From assembly GCF_026343945.1 (NCBI RefSeq), contig NZ_JAPKNJ010000003.1:310001-374000 (forward strand): 64,000 nt of DNA, read 5' to 3'. Of this stretch, positions 52,939 to 61,711 are shown piece after piece. The notes beneath the pieces are model-generated. The model saw nothing but the letters and a program-made list of their open reading frames with translations. It searched no databases and was not told the origin of the DNA. Position numbers and translations under genes: made by a program. Source of the DNA: Kaistia algarum (GTDB lineage Bacteria; Pseudomonadota; Alphaproteobacteria; Rhizobiales; Kaistiaceae). Each line of letters begins with the position of its first letter. The stretch's first letter is position 1.

Positions 52939-54326
52939 CAGAGGCCGAGCCTTCCGAATTGGCTCTGCGCGGCCAGCAGATCAAGGCGGACTCCATCCCA
53001 CAATCCGGCCGAGGCCCGGAGCGCAATCCCGAGGACCGGCTCAGGCGGATCGCTGGCCAGCGGCAAGGCGATGTCGTTCGCGGTATTGTCCCCTTGCCAC
53101 CAGAGGGCTCCTCGATCGTCGCGAGCCAGCGAACCGGCGGGCAGCAGGATCGGCGTTCTGCTCGACCATGGCGCGGCGCGCTGGCGAAGGATATGCGCCG
53201 CGAGCGGATCCGACAGGGTTTGGTGCATTGGGTTCGGCCATGGGCCATCCGCGGCGATGGCGCCGCTGCGTTCGGCGATCAAAGCCCGCAAGGGATAGCG
53301 GGCCGGATAGAAGACGAGGCTGGCGTCGAACCGCTCACCGGCAGAAAAAGCCTGAGAGCGTCGGCCGGCAGAGGCTGGATAGTAGTCCTGCAGCAGCGCA
53401 AAGCGAGGCTCGTCCTCGCCGACGGTCATGAGCCAGGTTCCGTGACTAACAAGGCCGTCCTTGCGGGTCTCGATCCGCTCCCCCAGAACCTCCCAGGACG
53501 CGGTTATGCGCGGTGCGTCGGGATCCGCGAATATCTGTTCACGCGTCTCCGAATTGGCCACGAGACGCCCCAGTTCCGGATCGTCCGGGGCCGCGCGCCA
53601 TGCGCGTGCCAAAAGTGCGATCTTGCCGAGTTCGCGAATAGCGGTTTCGGGGCGCTCTTCGCTGCGCAAAGCGAGCAGCTGCGCCGGAAGCTCGTCGATC
53701 TGGCTGGCCAGCGAAGCCGCCTTGGCATCGACGAGACGCGCCGCGATCCGGCGGCAGCGTTCGCCGGCGGCATCGACAAAGCCCGAGAGCCCGAGGCGCA
53801 ACTGATCGGCGATCCATTGGTCCAGTTCGTCCAGACCGGCAGCGATCGAGAGCCTGGCATTCGCAGCCCGTTGACGCTGTGCCGCCTCGCGGCGTTCCGC
53901 AGCCTGCGGATCCTCCGACTTTGCAGGCGTCTCCTGCTCGCCAACCAGTCCGATGTTCTTTGCCGAGGAATCAACCGCCGTCCCGACTGCGCCGCTTTTT
54001 CTGCGGCGGCTGAGCCACTCATGGACCCATTCCGGAATTTCATTCGAGGGTGCGAATTCCAGGGGCGCGGTGACGCTGATCCACATCAACGCCAGCGAAT
54101 GCTTGCAAGGAAACTTCCGCGACGGGCACGTGCATTTGTAGCCTTGGTCGTCCTCATCGACCATGACACGGTACGGATTGGCGCCTGATCCCTGGCATTC
54201 GCCCCAAAGGAGACTGCTGCTTCGCTCGAGGCGAATCCAGTGGTTTCGCTTCGCCAGCTTGGACGCTGCACTCAACGACGCTTGATCCGGCGCCAGCGCT
54301 TCTATTGCCCCAAGATCAATCGCCAC
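52938..54326 (-). CDS. SWIM zinc-finger protein
   Basis: 462 residues. The SWIM motif CxCx6CxH is intact: Cys65, Cys67, Cys74, His76 (KCTCPSRKFPCKHSLAL). The rest is helical with no other recognised motif. SWIM domains bind nucleic acid or protein partners. As the first gene of the operon it may set target choice for the MoxR/VWA machine. The upstream 660 bp contain an IS3 left-end fragment. Confidence 0.88.
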   Translation of the reverse strand: MAIDLGAIEALAPDQASLSAASKLAKRNHWIRLERSSSLLWGECQGSGANPYRVMVDEDDQGYKCTCPSRKFPCKHSLALMWISVTAPLEFAPSNEIPEWVHEWLSRRRKSGAVGTAVDSSAKNIGLVGEQETPAKSEDPQAAERREAAQRQRAANARLSIAAGLDELDQWIADQLRLGLSGFVDAAGERCRRIAARLVDAKAASLASQIDELPAQLLALRSEERPETAIRELGKIALLARAWRAAPDDPELGRLVANSETREQIFADPDAPRITASWEVLGERIETRKDGLVSHGTWLMTVGEDEPRFALLQDYYPASAGRRSQAFSAGERFDASLVFYPARYPLRALIAERSGAIAADGPWPNPMHQTLSDPLAAHILRQRAAPWSSRTPILLPAGSLARDDRGALWWQGDNTANDIALPLASDPPEPVLGIALRASAGLWDGVRLDLLAAQSQFGRLGL

Positions 54327-54987
54327 GCGTGTCCTGCCTGAGCCGCGGAATCACTGCGTGCAGGATCGCTGCATTTGGTATCTGGTTGCAAGCCTGGGTG
54401 AATTGCCCCCAGATTCCTGGACGCGTTCTTCCCTGGATTTTGAGGCAAGGAGGACCCGATGGGCAAAGTGAACTTGACCGAGGACTTCAAGCGCGATGCG
54501 GTCTGACCTGCCTTCGGAAATTCGGACCATGTTGAACGGCAGTTCTCCACTTATGTTCTCTGACCCCATTGTTTGGATCGCCGGATCGGACGCGGAGCGT
54601 TTCGTGAAACAGCGAGTTTCGGATACCCACGGAAATAACGTCGCTCTCCAGAGGTGTCCGGTCCGAGGTCGGGAGGAAAGCGCTCTCAGTGGCTTCAGCG
54701 CCGACCAGGGAATACAGGCAGAGGCAGGTCTATGGTGGAATGCTTCCTCCACCCATTTCTACAACGGTCGAGTTCTCTGCAGAAGTCGCTGAGAATCCTG
54801 TGGCATTTCCGTGGCTTGCCTTTGTTCCGCTCGCGACGCTCCCCGTTTGCAGCGCGATTTCTACCTGCATTCAGGCGCACTTCGGGCCGCGATCCATGGA
54901 GGATTTCTGGGGTTTCCGCATCCATCGCGACGCCCAAAACAAAGACCGGGTTAGCGTCGATCTGAGACCGGTTTGATCCGGCGCCGC
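54327..54987. other. Intergenic region with IS3 left-end remnant
   Basis: 661 bp. It includes the presumed SWIM-operon promoter and an IS3 left end (54399-54510). The remainder (54511-54987) has open frames up to about 95 codons without Shine-Dalgarno, family resemblance or normal codon bias. I cannot assign anything there. Confidence 0.5.
54399..54510 (+). pseudogene. IS3-family left end with orfA start
   Basis: TGAATTGCCCCCAGATTCC is an IS3-type terminal repeat. AAGGAGG then precedes an ATG at 54460 and the first orfA codons MGKVNLTEDFKRDAV before a stop. Only the first ~110 bp remain. Confidence 0.75.
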
Positions 54988-55677
54988 CTATGGTTTTGCC
55001 TGGCTCAGCAGCGAGACGAGCCGTTGACCGCCAACGACGATGTCGCGTTCGATCGCCTTGCGGACGGCCTCGCCGTCGCGTTGCTTGAGGCCGTGCAGCA
55101 CGGCCAGATGCTGGTGCCCCTCGGGGTCGCGCGGCGGCGAGACCTCGTAGAGCACGCCCATGGCGGGGCCGCATTGGACCCAGAGGTTCTCGACGAACTG
55201 GAGCAGCATCGGCATCTGCGCCAGCATGCATAGATGCAAATGGAATTGCCCGTTCATCTCGAGCGCGAGCGCCGAATCCTGGTTCTTCTCGGCCGCCGCC
55301 ATGCGCTCGTGAATGGCAGCAAGCCGCTCGATGTCGGCCGTGCTCACCGTGTCGACGGCGCGCAGGCCCGCCTGTCCCTCCAGCCAGAGGCGCAGGTCGC
55401 GAATCTCCAGATAGCGCTCGAGCGTCATTTCCGGGACGAAGGCGGTGCCGCGGCTGTCGAATCGGACGATACCTTCCGACCCTAAGCGAAGCAGCGCCTC
55501 GCGTACCGGCGTGGCGCTGATGCCGAGTTGCTCGGCGAGGCTGCGCAGCACCAGTTTCTGCCCGGATTTGAGCCGGCTCTGGGCCAGCGCATTGCGGATC
55601 TGCCGGTAGGCGCTCTCGCTCAGGTTCTGCCTGCTCAGCGCATCGAACGGCGAAGCCGCCATCACGTCGTCGTTCAT
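54988..55677 (-). CDS. GntR-family regulator with FCD domain
   Basis: 229 residues. N-terminal winged HTH (SESAYRQIRNALAQSRLKSG, LAEQLGISATPVREALLRL) and C-terminal FCD domain with FHLHLCMLAQMP and GHQHLAVLHGL His residues for metal or ligand. It is divergent from the ThDP-enzyme gene, and the promoter there overlaps a perfect palindrome. FCD regulators usually respond to organic acids. The start is the ATG at 55677. Confidence 0.93.
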   Translation of the reverse strand: MNDDVMAASPFDALSRQNLSESAYRQIRNALAQSRLKSGQKLVLRSLAEQLGISATPVREALLRLGSEGIVRFDSRGTAFVPEMTLERYLEIRDLRLWLEGQAGLRAVDTVSTADIERLAAIHERMAAAEKNQDSALALEMNGQFHLHLCMLAQMPMLLQFVENLWVQCGPAMGVLYEVSPPRDPEGHQHLAVLHGLKQRDGEAVRKAIERDIVVGGQRLVSLLSQAKP

Positions 55678-55713
55678 CTCGATCCCCAGCCGAAACCGTC
55701 GCCGACAAGGTGC

Positions 55714-55754
55714 TTGACAACAGCTCGGAGTGCAAGTTTATTTGTTATAACAAA
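55714..55754 (+). promoter_or_regulatory. Promoter with perfect GntR/FCD palindrome
   Basis: TTGACA (55714-55719) and TTTATT (55737-55742) are 17 bp apart. A 14-bp perfect palindrome TTTGTTATAACAAA (55741-55754) starts in the -10 region. This is the layout of a repressor operator for the divergent GntR protein. Confidence 0.78.
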
Positions 55755-55776
55755 CATCATATAACACGAGGATCGA

Positions 55777-57513
55777 ATGGCCGGAGAGACAAAGGGCACG
55801 CGCATCGACGAGACCGTCGTTGCCATGCGGCTGGCCGGGGCCTTCAGGCGTCACGGCGTGGATCATGTCTTCGGCCAGTCCATTCCGAGCGCGTTCCATC
55901 TTGCGGCGCCGCATGTCGGCATCCGCCAGATCGTCTACCGGACGGAGAATGCCGGCGGCACCATGGCCGATGGCTATGCGCGGGTGACGCGGAAGGTCGG
56001 CGTGGTGACCGCGCAGAACGGCCCGGCCGCGACGCTTCTGGTGCCGCCGCTCGCCGAGGCGTTGAAGGCCTCCGTTCCCATGGTCGCGCTCGTCCAGGAT
56101 GTGGCGCGCTCGCAGACCGACAAGAACGCCTTCCAGGAATTCGACCATCTCCGTCTGTTCGATTCCTGCGCCAAATGGGTCCGCCGGATCGAGGATGCGA
56201 GCCGGATCGACGATTATGTCGACATGGCGTTCGTCGCGGCGACCTCGGGTCGTCCCGGTCCCGCGGTGCTGATCGTGCCCGTGGATCTCCTGATCGAGAC
56301 GGCCGGCCCGGCGCCGCTAGTGCCGCGCAAGAACCAGTATGGCACGGCACCGCTCGACCGTCCCACGCCCGATGCGGCGGCGATCGCGACCGCGGCGCGG
56401 CTTCTCGCCGAGGCCAAGGCGCCGCTCGTCATCGCCGGCGGCGGCGTCCATGGTTCGGATGCCAGCGCCGAGCTCGCCTGGCTGCAGGAGACGTTCCATC
56501 TTCCGGTGGCGACCACCGTCATGGGCAAGGGCGTCGTCTCCGAGCGTCATCCGCTCTCGCTCGGCGTCGTCGGCTATTTCATGGGGGAGGGTAGCCGCAG
56601 CCGCGATCTCCGTCCGCTGATCGACAACGCCGACGTCGTCCTGCTGATCGGCAACCGGACCAACCAGAACGGTACCGACAGCTGGTCGCTCTATCCGAAT
56701 GCGGCGACCTTCATCCATCTCGACGTCGACCCGATGGAGATCGGCCGGAACTATGAGGCTCTGCGCCTCGTCGGCGACGCTCGGCAAGGCATCCGCGCGC
56801 TCGGCGAGGCGATGACGGGTCTCGATCTGTCGCGCCGCGTCGCCGCCCGCGCCGATACCGAGGCGACGATCGCCGCGGCGCGTGCCGCCTGGGAGTCGTT
56901 GACCGACCGCATCCGCACACAGGACGCGGTGCCGATCCGGCCGGAGCGTGTCATGGCGGTGATCGATGCCGCCCTGACGGCGGAGACGATCGTCACGACG
57001 GATGCGAGCTATTCCTCGATCTGGGCGGCGAACTATCTGACCGCGGTGGAGGCCGGGGCGCGCTTCATCACCCCGCGCGGGCTTGCCGGTCTCGGCTGGG
57101 GGCTGCCGCTCGCCATCGGTGCCAGCCTGGCGCGGCCGGGCGCGCCGGTCATCACCATCGTCGGCGATGGCGGCTTCGGCCATGTCTGGTCCGAGCTCGA
57201 AACGCTGAAGCGTCTCGACCTTCCCGTCATCACCATCGTCCTCAACAACCAGATCCTCGGCTACCAGAAGGATTCGGAAGACGCGCTCTATGGCGAGCAC
57301 ACCGACGCAGTCTATTTCGCGCCGGTCGACCACGCCAAGATCGCGGCAGCCTGCGGCATACGCGGTGTTCGCGTCGAGGACGGCGCGGAACTGGCGGGCG
57401 TGCTGGCCGAGGCGCTGGCGAGCGGCAAGCCGGCTGTCATCGACGTGCTCACCGATTCCGGCGCGCAGCCGCCGGTGACTGTCTATGCCGGCAAATTCGC
57501 CAGCCCGTTCTGA
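55777..57513 (+). CDS. Thiamine diphosphate-dependent enzyme (acetolactate synthase-like)
   Basis: 578 residues of the ThDP enzyme family. The activating Glu57 (YRTENAGGTMADGYARV) and the ThDP/Mg motif GDGGFGHVWSELETL with NN near residue 492 are present. There is a central Rossmann-like domain. Unlike biosynthetic acetolactate synthase, no small subunit gene is nearby and a GntR/FCD regulator governs it, so a catabolic or decarboxylase/carboligase role is more likely. An alcohol dehydrogenase follows; together they may oxidise or cleave an alpha-keto intermediate (inference). Confidence 0.88.
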   Translation: MAGETKGTRIDETVVAMRLAGAFRRHGVDHVFGQSIPSAFHLAAPHVGIRQIVYRTENAGGTMADGYARVTRKVGVVTAQNGPAATLLVPPLAEALKASVPMVALVQDVARSQTDKNAFQEFDHLRLFDSCAKWVRRIEDASRIDDYVDMAFVAATSGRPGPAVLIVPVDLLIETAGPAPLVPRKNQYGTAPLDRPTPDAAAIATAARLLAEAKAPLVIAGGGVHGSDASAELAWLQETFHLPVATTVMGKGVVSERHPLSLGVVGYFMGEGSRSRDLRPLIDNADVVLLIGNRTNQNGTDSWSLYPNAATFIHLDVDPMEIGRNYEALRLVGDARQGIRALGEAMTGLDLSRRVAARADTEATIAAARAAWESLTDRIRTQDAVPIRPERVMAVIDAALTAETIVTTDASYSSIWAANYLTAVEAGARFITPRGLAGLGWGLPLAIGASLARPGAPVITIVGDGGFGHVWSELETLKRLDLPVITIVLNNQILGYQKDSEDALYGEHTDAVYFAPVDHAKIAAACGIRGVRVEDGAELAGVLAEALASGKPAVIDVLTDSGAQPPVTVYAGKFASPF

Positions 57514-57532
57514 GCCCACGGAGCCGATGCGC

Positions 57533-58585
57533 ATGCTGGCGTTCCAGAAAACCGGTGCGGCGTATGGATTGGAGCGGGTGGAGACCCCCGCGCCCGTCGT
57601 GGCTGCCGGCGACGACGTCCTGATCGAGGTCGAGGCCGTCGGCATCTGCGGCTCCGATGTCCACGCCTATGAATGGACCGACGGCTATCAGTTCCTGACC
57701 GCGCATCTCCCGCGCACGCTCGGCCATGAAGCGAGCGGCCGTATCGTCGGCGTGGGCCACGATGTCGTCGGGTTCGCTCCCGGCGACCGTGTCGTCATCG
57801 CGCCGGTCGTGGTCTGCGGCCATTGCTCCGCCTGCCGGATCGGCGAGCCGCAATTCTGTGCCAACCGCAGCATCGTCGGCTTCCATCGCGATGGCGCCTT
57901 CGCCGAGCGGGTCGTGGTGCCTGCCGCCAATTGCTTCCGCCTGCCGGACGGTGTCGATGCCGAGCTCGGTGCGCTGATCGAGCCGCTCTGCGTGGCTGGC
58001 AACGCCGTCGATGTCGGCGCCGTGCGCTGGGGGGATCGGGTCATCGTGATGGGTGCCGGCCCGATCGGGGTCGGCATTGCCTGGCTCGCGCGGCGGGCCG
58101 GCGCGACCAGCGTGCTGCTGGTCGGCAAGGACGATGGAACAAGGCTTGCGGCGGCCCGACGCCTCGGGATCGAACGAACGCTCGACCTGGGTACGGACAG
58201 TGTGGCGGACGCGACGACGCTGCTGGGCGGCGAGGCGGATATCGTGTTCGAGGCGACCGGCGTCCCGGAATCGATCGAGGCCGGCCTCGGCTGGCTGAGG
58301 CCGGGCGGCGTCCTCGTCGCGACGGGCATCCATGCTCGTCCGGTGCAGTTCGACCTGACGCGCTTCGTCCGCTCGAAGCAGCAGCTCCGTGCCGCCTATG
58401 ATTCCTCGCCAGCGACCTTCGCCCGCATGCTGTCAATTCTGGCTGAAGATGGCGAGGCGCTGCGCGCGATGATCACGCATCGCCTGCCTCTTGCCGCGAC
58501 GCTAGAAGGCTTCGAAATTGCGGCCAGCCGGCAGGCGCTCAAGGTGATGCTGCTGGCCGATCGCGATAGCGCGGTGACGCCATGA
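57533..58585 (+). CDS. Zinc-dependent alcohol/polyol dehydrogenase (MDR family)
   Basis: 350 residues from the ATG at 57533, preferred over the ATG at 57527 because GGAG (57520-57523) is 9 bp away rather than 3. Catalytic zinc ligands Cys39 and His65-Glu66 (TLGHEASG) and the structural zinc Cys95, 98, 101, 109 (CGHCSACRIGEPQFC) are present. Cofactor motif GAGPIG lies near 174-179. It belongs to the sorbitol/threonine dehydrogenase-like branch. It follows the ThDP gene by 19 bp. It is convergent with the second GntR regulator. Confidence 0.92.
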   Translation: MLAFQKTGAAYGLERVETPAPVVAAGDDVLIEVEAVGICGSDVHAYEWTDGYQFLTAHLPRTLGHEASGRIVGVGHDVVGFAPGDRVVIAPVVVCGHCSACRIGEPQFCANRSIVGFHRDGAFAERVVVPAANCFRLPDGVDAELGALIEPLCVAGNAVDVGAVRWGDRVIVMGAGPIGVGIAWLARRAGATSVLLVGKDDGTRLAAARRLGIERTLDLGTDSVADATTLLGGEADIVFEATGVPESIEAGLGWLRPGGVLVATGIHARPVQFDLTRFVRSKQQLRAAYDSSPATFARMLSILAEDGEALRAMITHRLPLAATLEGFEIAASRQALKVMLLADRDSAVTP

Positions 58586-58611
58586 GTTCGGCTCTCGCCT
58601 TCGGCGTCCGA

Positions 58612-59328
58612 TCAGCCGCGCTGGCGCAGCCGCGTCGCGGCGTTGCGCAGATGCTGTTCTGCCGCCAGGCGCGCCGCGTCCTTGTTGCCCTCGGCGATCG
58701 CCTTGTAGATCTCGCGATGCTCCTGCTGGACGAGGTCCGTCAGGCCGGCGCGCGAACTGTTGGCGCGCGCCTCGCGGATCAGGTGGCGGACCCGGTTCTC
58801 GAGGAAGGCGGCGAAGGAGATGAAGAACTCGTTGTTCGTCGCGGCCGAGATCTGGGCGTGGAACTGGAGGTCCTCGTCGATACCCGTCTCGTTGCGGCGA
58901 ATGGCGTCCTCCATCGCGTCGAGAGCGGTCTTGATCCGCGCGAGTTCCTCGGCCGACCGACGCTCCGCGGCGAGGCCGGCGGCGGCGGATTCATGCGCGA
59001 GAAGGAATTCGAGAACCCGGTCCAGTTCGTCGCGGTCGCTGAGATCCGCCTCGGCGAGGCGGAACGTCGCTTCCGGCAGCTTGCCGGATACGAAAATGCC
59101 ACGCCCCTGATAGCTCTCGAGAACGCCGCCCTGCTTCAGCGCGCTGACCGCCTCGCGAATGACGGCGCGGCTGACACCGAAGGTCGCGCAAAGCGCGCCT
59201 TCTGTCGGAAGCCGCTCGCCGGGCCTGAACACGCCGCGATCGATCTCCGCGCGCAAAATATCCGCGATCTTGTTGGCATAGCTGCGAGGAGGCGCCAAAC
59301 GCCGGTTCGTCGTGTCCATACCGCTCAT
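58612..59328 (-). CDS. GntR-family regulator with FCD domain (FadR/PdhR-like)
   Basis: 238 residues. Winged HTH (FRPGERLPTEGALCATFGVS, AVIREAVSALKQGGVLESYQ) and FCD domain (EDLQFHAQISAATNNEFF). The divergent operon starts 338 bp away and contains a GntR-like dyad at 59418-59434, so this protein probably controls the final sugar importer. Its stop is 26 bp from the convergent dehydrogenase stop. Confidence 0.92.
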   Translation of the reverse strand: MSGMDTTNRRLAPPRSYANKIADILRAEIDRGVFRPGERLPTEGALCATFGVSRAVIREAVSALKQGGVLESYQGRGIFVSGKLPEATFRLAEADLSDRDELDRVLEFLLAHESAAAGLAAERRSAEELARIKTALDAMEDAIRRNETGIDEDLQFHAQISAATNNEFFISFAAFLENRVRHLIREARANSSRAGLTDLVQQEHREIYKAIAEGNKDAARLAAEQHLRNAATRLRQRG

Positions 59329-59666
59329 CTATCGCTCCGCCACAATCCGGGGCGCTACCACCATAGCACGTAACTAAGCGCATCGATGGATACGAGCAAG
59401 CCAGCAATCTTATTAGTAGCTTGTCAGGCAAGCTGATTAGTGCCATAGAGTCGTCAACATCACGGCGTGCCTGATGCCGCCGATCGTCGTCCTTGCGGCA
59501 CGACGAGCCTTGGGAGGGGCATATGCAGTCTGGACCTTGTTCGCCATCGGCCGGCATCGGCGCCGTCCTGTCGATCCAAGACTCGTCGATCCTGCACCGT
59601 TAGCCGGTCGCCCGGGCCATCCAATGTGCATTCTCCGTGAAGGCGGGAGAGTGAAGGGAGTCGTGA
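59329..59666. other. Intergenic control region of last importer operon
   Basis: 338 bp with a GntR-type dyad at 59418-59434. A possible promoter is TTGTCA (59421-59426) and CATAGA (59444-59449), 17 bp apart. The leader is about 215 nt; I see no clear structured RNA in it. Confidence 0.5.
59418..59434. promoter_or_regulatory. GntR/FCD-type operator AGCTTG-N5-CAAGCT
   Basis: A 6-bp perfect inverted repeat with CTTGTCAGGCAAG core, close to the CTTGTCnGACAAG-like sites of FCD regulators. It overlaps the candidate -35 of the importer promoter, consistent with repression by the adjacent regulator. Confidence 0.6.
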
Positions 59667-60662
59667 ATGTCGGCTAGTCAAACAGAGCGCGGTCGAGGTG
59701 GGTTCAAGCTCACCCAGGAGAACATCGTGTTCTTCATCGCGCTGCTGCTCTTCATCGGCTTTTCCGTCCTGCTTCCGGGGTTTTTCGATACGTCGAACCT
59801 CCTCTCCCTCGTCCAGAACGTCGCCATTCTGGGCATTCTGGGCATCGGCATGGGCATCGTCGTCATCGGCCGCGGCATCGATCTCGCCATGGTCGCGACC
59901 ATGGCGCTCTCGACCGCCTGGACCGTGGCGCTGATCAATCGCGGCTTCGGGACGGGCGAGGCGATCGGCCTCGGGCTCGCCTTCGCCGCAGCCGTCGGCA
60001 TCATCATGGGCGTGCTCGTCGCCTATGTCGAAATCCCGGCGATCTTCGCGACGCTAGCGATGTCGACCGTCATCTACGGCTTCGGCCGCCTGGCGCTGGT
60101 CGATCTCGACGTCATCTACCTGCCGGACAACGAGATCTGGCTGCGGTCGATTTCGAACTCGTTCCTCGGCGTGCCGCTGCCGGTGATCTGGTTCTCGGTG
60201 CTGGCGATCCTCGCCTATCTGTTCCTGCGTTTCACCAAATGGGGCCGCTACTTCTACGCCATCGGGGACAACCGTGCCGCGGCGCGCATCGCCGGCATTC
60301 CCGTCCGGCCGATGACCGTGATCCAGTACCTGATCTCGTCGATCATCGCCTTCGGTGCCGGCCTCATCACCGCCTCGCTGCTCGCGTCGGTCAATATCCG
60401 CGTGGCGCAGTCGACCATGGTCTACGACGTGATCCTCGTCGTCGTCCTCGGCGGCATCGGGCTCAGCGGCGGCAAGGGCGGCGTACGCAACATCCTGGTC
60501 GGCACCATCCTGATCGGCATCCTGCTGAACGGAATGACGATCCTCGATATGCCCTTCACCATGCAGAACATCGTCAAGGGCACGGTTCTGCTCATCGCGA
60601 TCATCGTCGACAGCCTGGCTAACCCGCGCGACGAGCAGACGGCTCAGCAGGGCGACATCTGA
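59667..60662 (+). CDS. Sugar ABC transporter permease (CUT2 family)
   Basis: 331 residues, ATG with GAAGGGAG Shine-Dalgarno. Hydrophobic segments from residue 15; CUT2 motif VIGRGIDLAMVATMALSTAW, loop GDNRAAARIAGIPVRPM and C-terminal VILVVVLGGIGLSGGKGG. It is the first gene of an importer whose second permease is fused to an SMP-30-like domain. No ATPase gene is in the window; it is probably further downstream. Confidence 0.92.
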   Translation: MSASQTERGRGGFKLTQENIVFFIALLLFIGFSVLLPGFFDTSNLLSLVQNVAILGILGIGMGIVVIGRGIDLAMVATMALSTAWTVALINRGFGTGEAIGLGLAFAAAVGIIMGVLVAYVEIPAIFATLAMSTVIYGFGRLALVDLDVIYLPDNEIWLRSISNSFLGVPLPVIWFSVLAILAYLFLRFTKWGRYFYAIGDNRAAARIAGIPVRPMTVIQYLISSIIAFGAGLITASLLASVNIRVAQSTMVYDVILVVVLGGIGLSGGKGGVRNILVGTILIGILLNGMTILDMPFTMQNIVKGTVLLIAIIVDSLANPRDEQTAQQGDI

Positions 60663-60687
60663 TCATCTGAAATCGGAGGAGGAAATA

Positions 60688-61704
60688 ATGAAGAAATTCA
60701 TCGGAAGAACATTGGCTGCTCTGTTGGCCATCGGCTCTGTATCCACGGCGATCGCCGATCAGTTCGACGACGGACTGGCGCCGTCCTATTACGATACTTT
60801 CAAGGGCAAGAAGGTCGTGTTCCTGCCGCTCGCCATGAGCTTCGACCTGCCGCAGGTCTGGGCGAAGGCGATGGAGACGCAGGGCAAGCGCCTCGGCTAC
60901 GACTTCTCGGTGCGCGATCCGAACTGGAGCAGCGACGCCGGCGCGCAGGCGCTGACGACGCTGATCACGGAGAAGCCGGACCTTCTCGTCGTCCATAATC
61001 CGGATATGCAGGTCTATGCGCGGCTGCTGCAGCGCGCGCAGAAGGAAGGCATCCCGGTCATCCAGATCAATCTGAAGTCGGTGGCGACCACCGACGCCTA
61101 TGTCGGCGTCAACTGGTACGAGGTCGGCCTGCATCAGGCGAAGATGGCCGTCGACGCCTGCAGCCCCGCTGCCGGCAAGAGCGGCAAGATCGCCATCATG
61201 CAGGGCACGCCGACCAATCCGAACAACGCCATCACCATGACGGCGATCGAAGATACGCTGGCGCAGCATCCCGACATCAAGGTGGTTTCCAGCCAGTCGG
61301 CTGACTGGGACGCGACCAAGGCGCATGCCGTGGCCTCGACCGTCATCAAGCAGAACCCGGACCTGTGCGCCTATGTCGGCCTCTGGGAGGTCATGGATGC
61401 CGGCGTCGCCGCCGCGATCCGCGAAGCCGGCAAGACCGGCGCCATCCAGCTGATCACCAATGGTGGCGGCCAGAAGCCGGCCTGCGACAATATCGAGAAC
61501 GGCACCTTCAACGGCTATGTCAGCTATGACGCCATCGGCCAGGCGCGCGATCTGACCGACGCCATTGCCCAGGTGCTGCAGGTCAAGGCCAAGCCCGGTT
61601 CCCAGCCCTACGGCATCTACACGCCGATCAAGGACATCTCGCGCGAGACCATGCGCGCGAATTCCTGCTGGACCATGGAAGACGTCGCCGCCGCGCCGTT
61701 CTGA
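60688..61704 (+). CDS. Periplasmic sugar-binding protein, last importer
   Basis: 338 residues with a GGAGGAGG Shine-Dalgarno. Signal peptide at residues 1-24 (KKFIGRTLAALLAIGSVS, cleavage near AIA-DQF). The Peripla_BP_4 core includes GKKVVFLPLAMSFDLPQVWA and GKIAIMQGTPTNPNNA. A Cys pair (Cys151-region DACSPAA and KPACDNIENG) may form a disulfide. It delivers ligand to the two permeases on either side. A strong stem-loop follows its stop. Confidence 0.93.
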   Translation: MKKFIGRTLAALLAIGSVSTAIADQFDDGLAPSYYDTFKGKKVVFLPLAMSFDLPQVWAKAMETQGKRLGYDFSVRDPNWSSDAGAQALTTLITEKPDLLVVHNPDMQVYARLLQRAQKEGIPVIQINLKSVATTDAYVGVNWYEVGLHQAKMAVDACSPAAGKSGKIAIMQGTPTNPNNAITMTAIEDTLAQHPDIKVVSSQSADWDATKAHAVASTVIKQNPDLCAYVGLWEVMDAGVAAAIREAGKTGAIQLITNGGGQKPACDNIENGTFNGYVSYDAIGQARDLTDAIAQVLQVKAKPGSQPYGIYTPIKDISRETMRANSCWTMEDVAAAPF

Positions 61705-61711
61705 CCCTTAA

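Noticed and set aside
54689..54976. 95-codon plus-strand open frame between IS scar and GntR gene
   Set aside because: No Shine-Dalgarno, no recognised family and two other frames are equally open; left unassigned.
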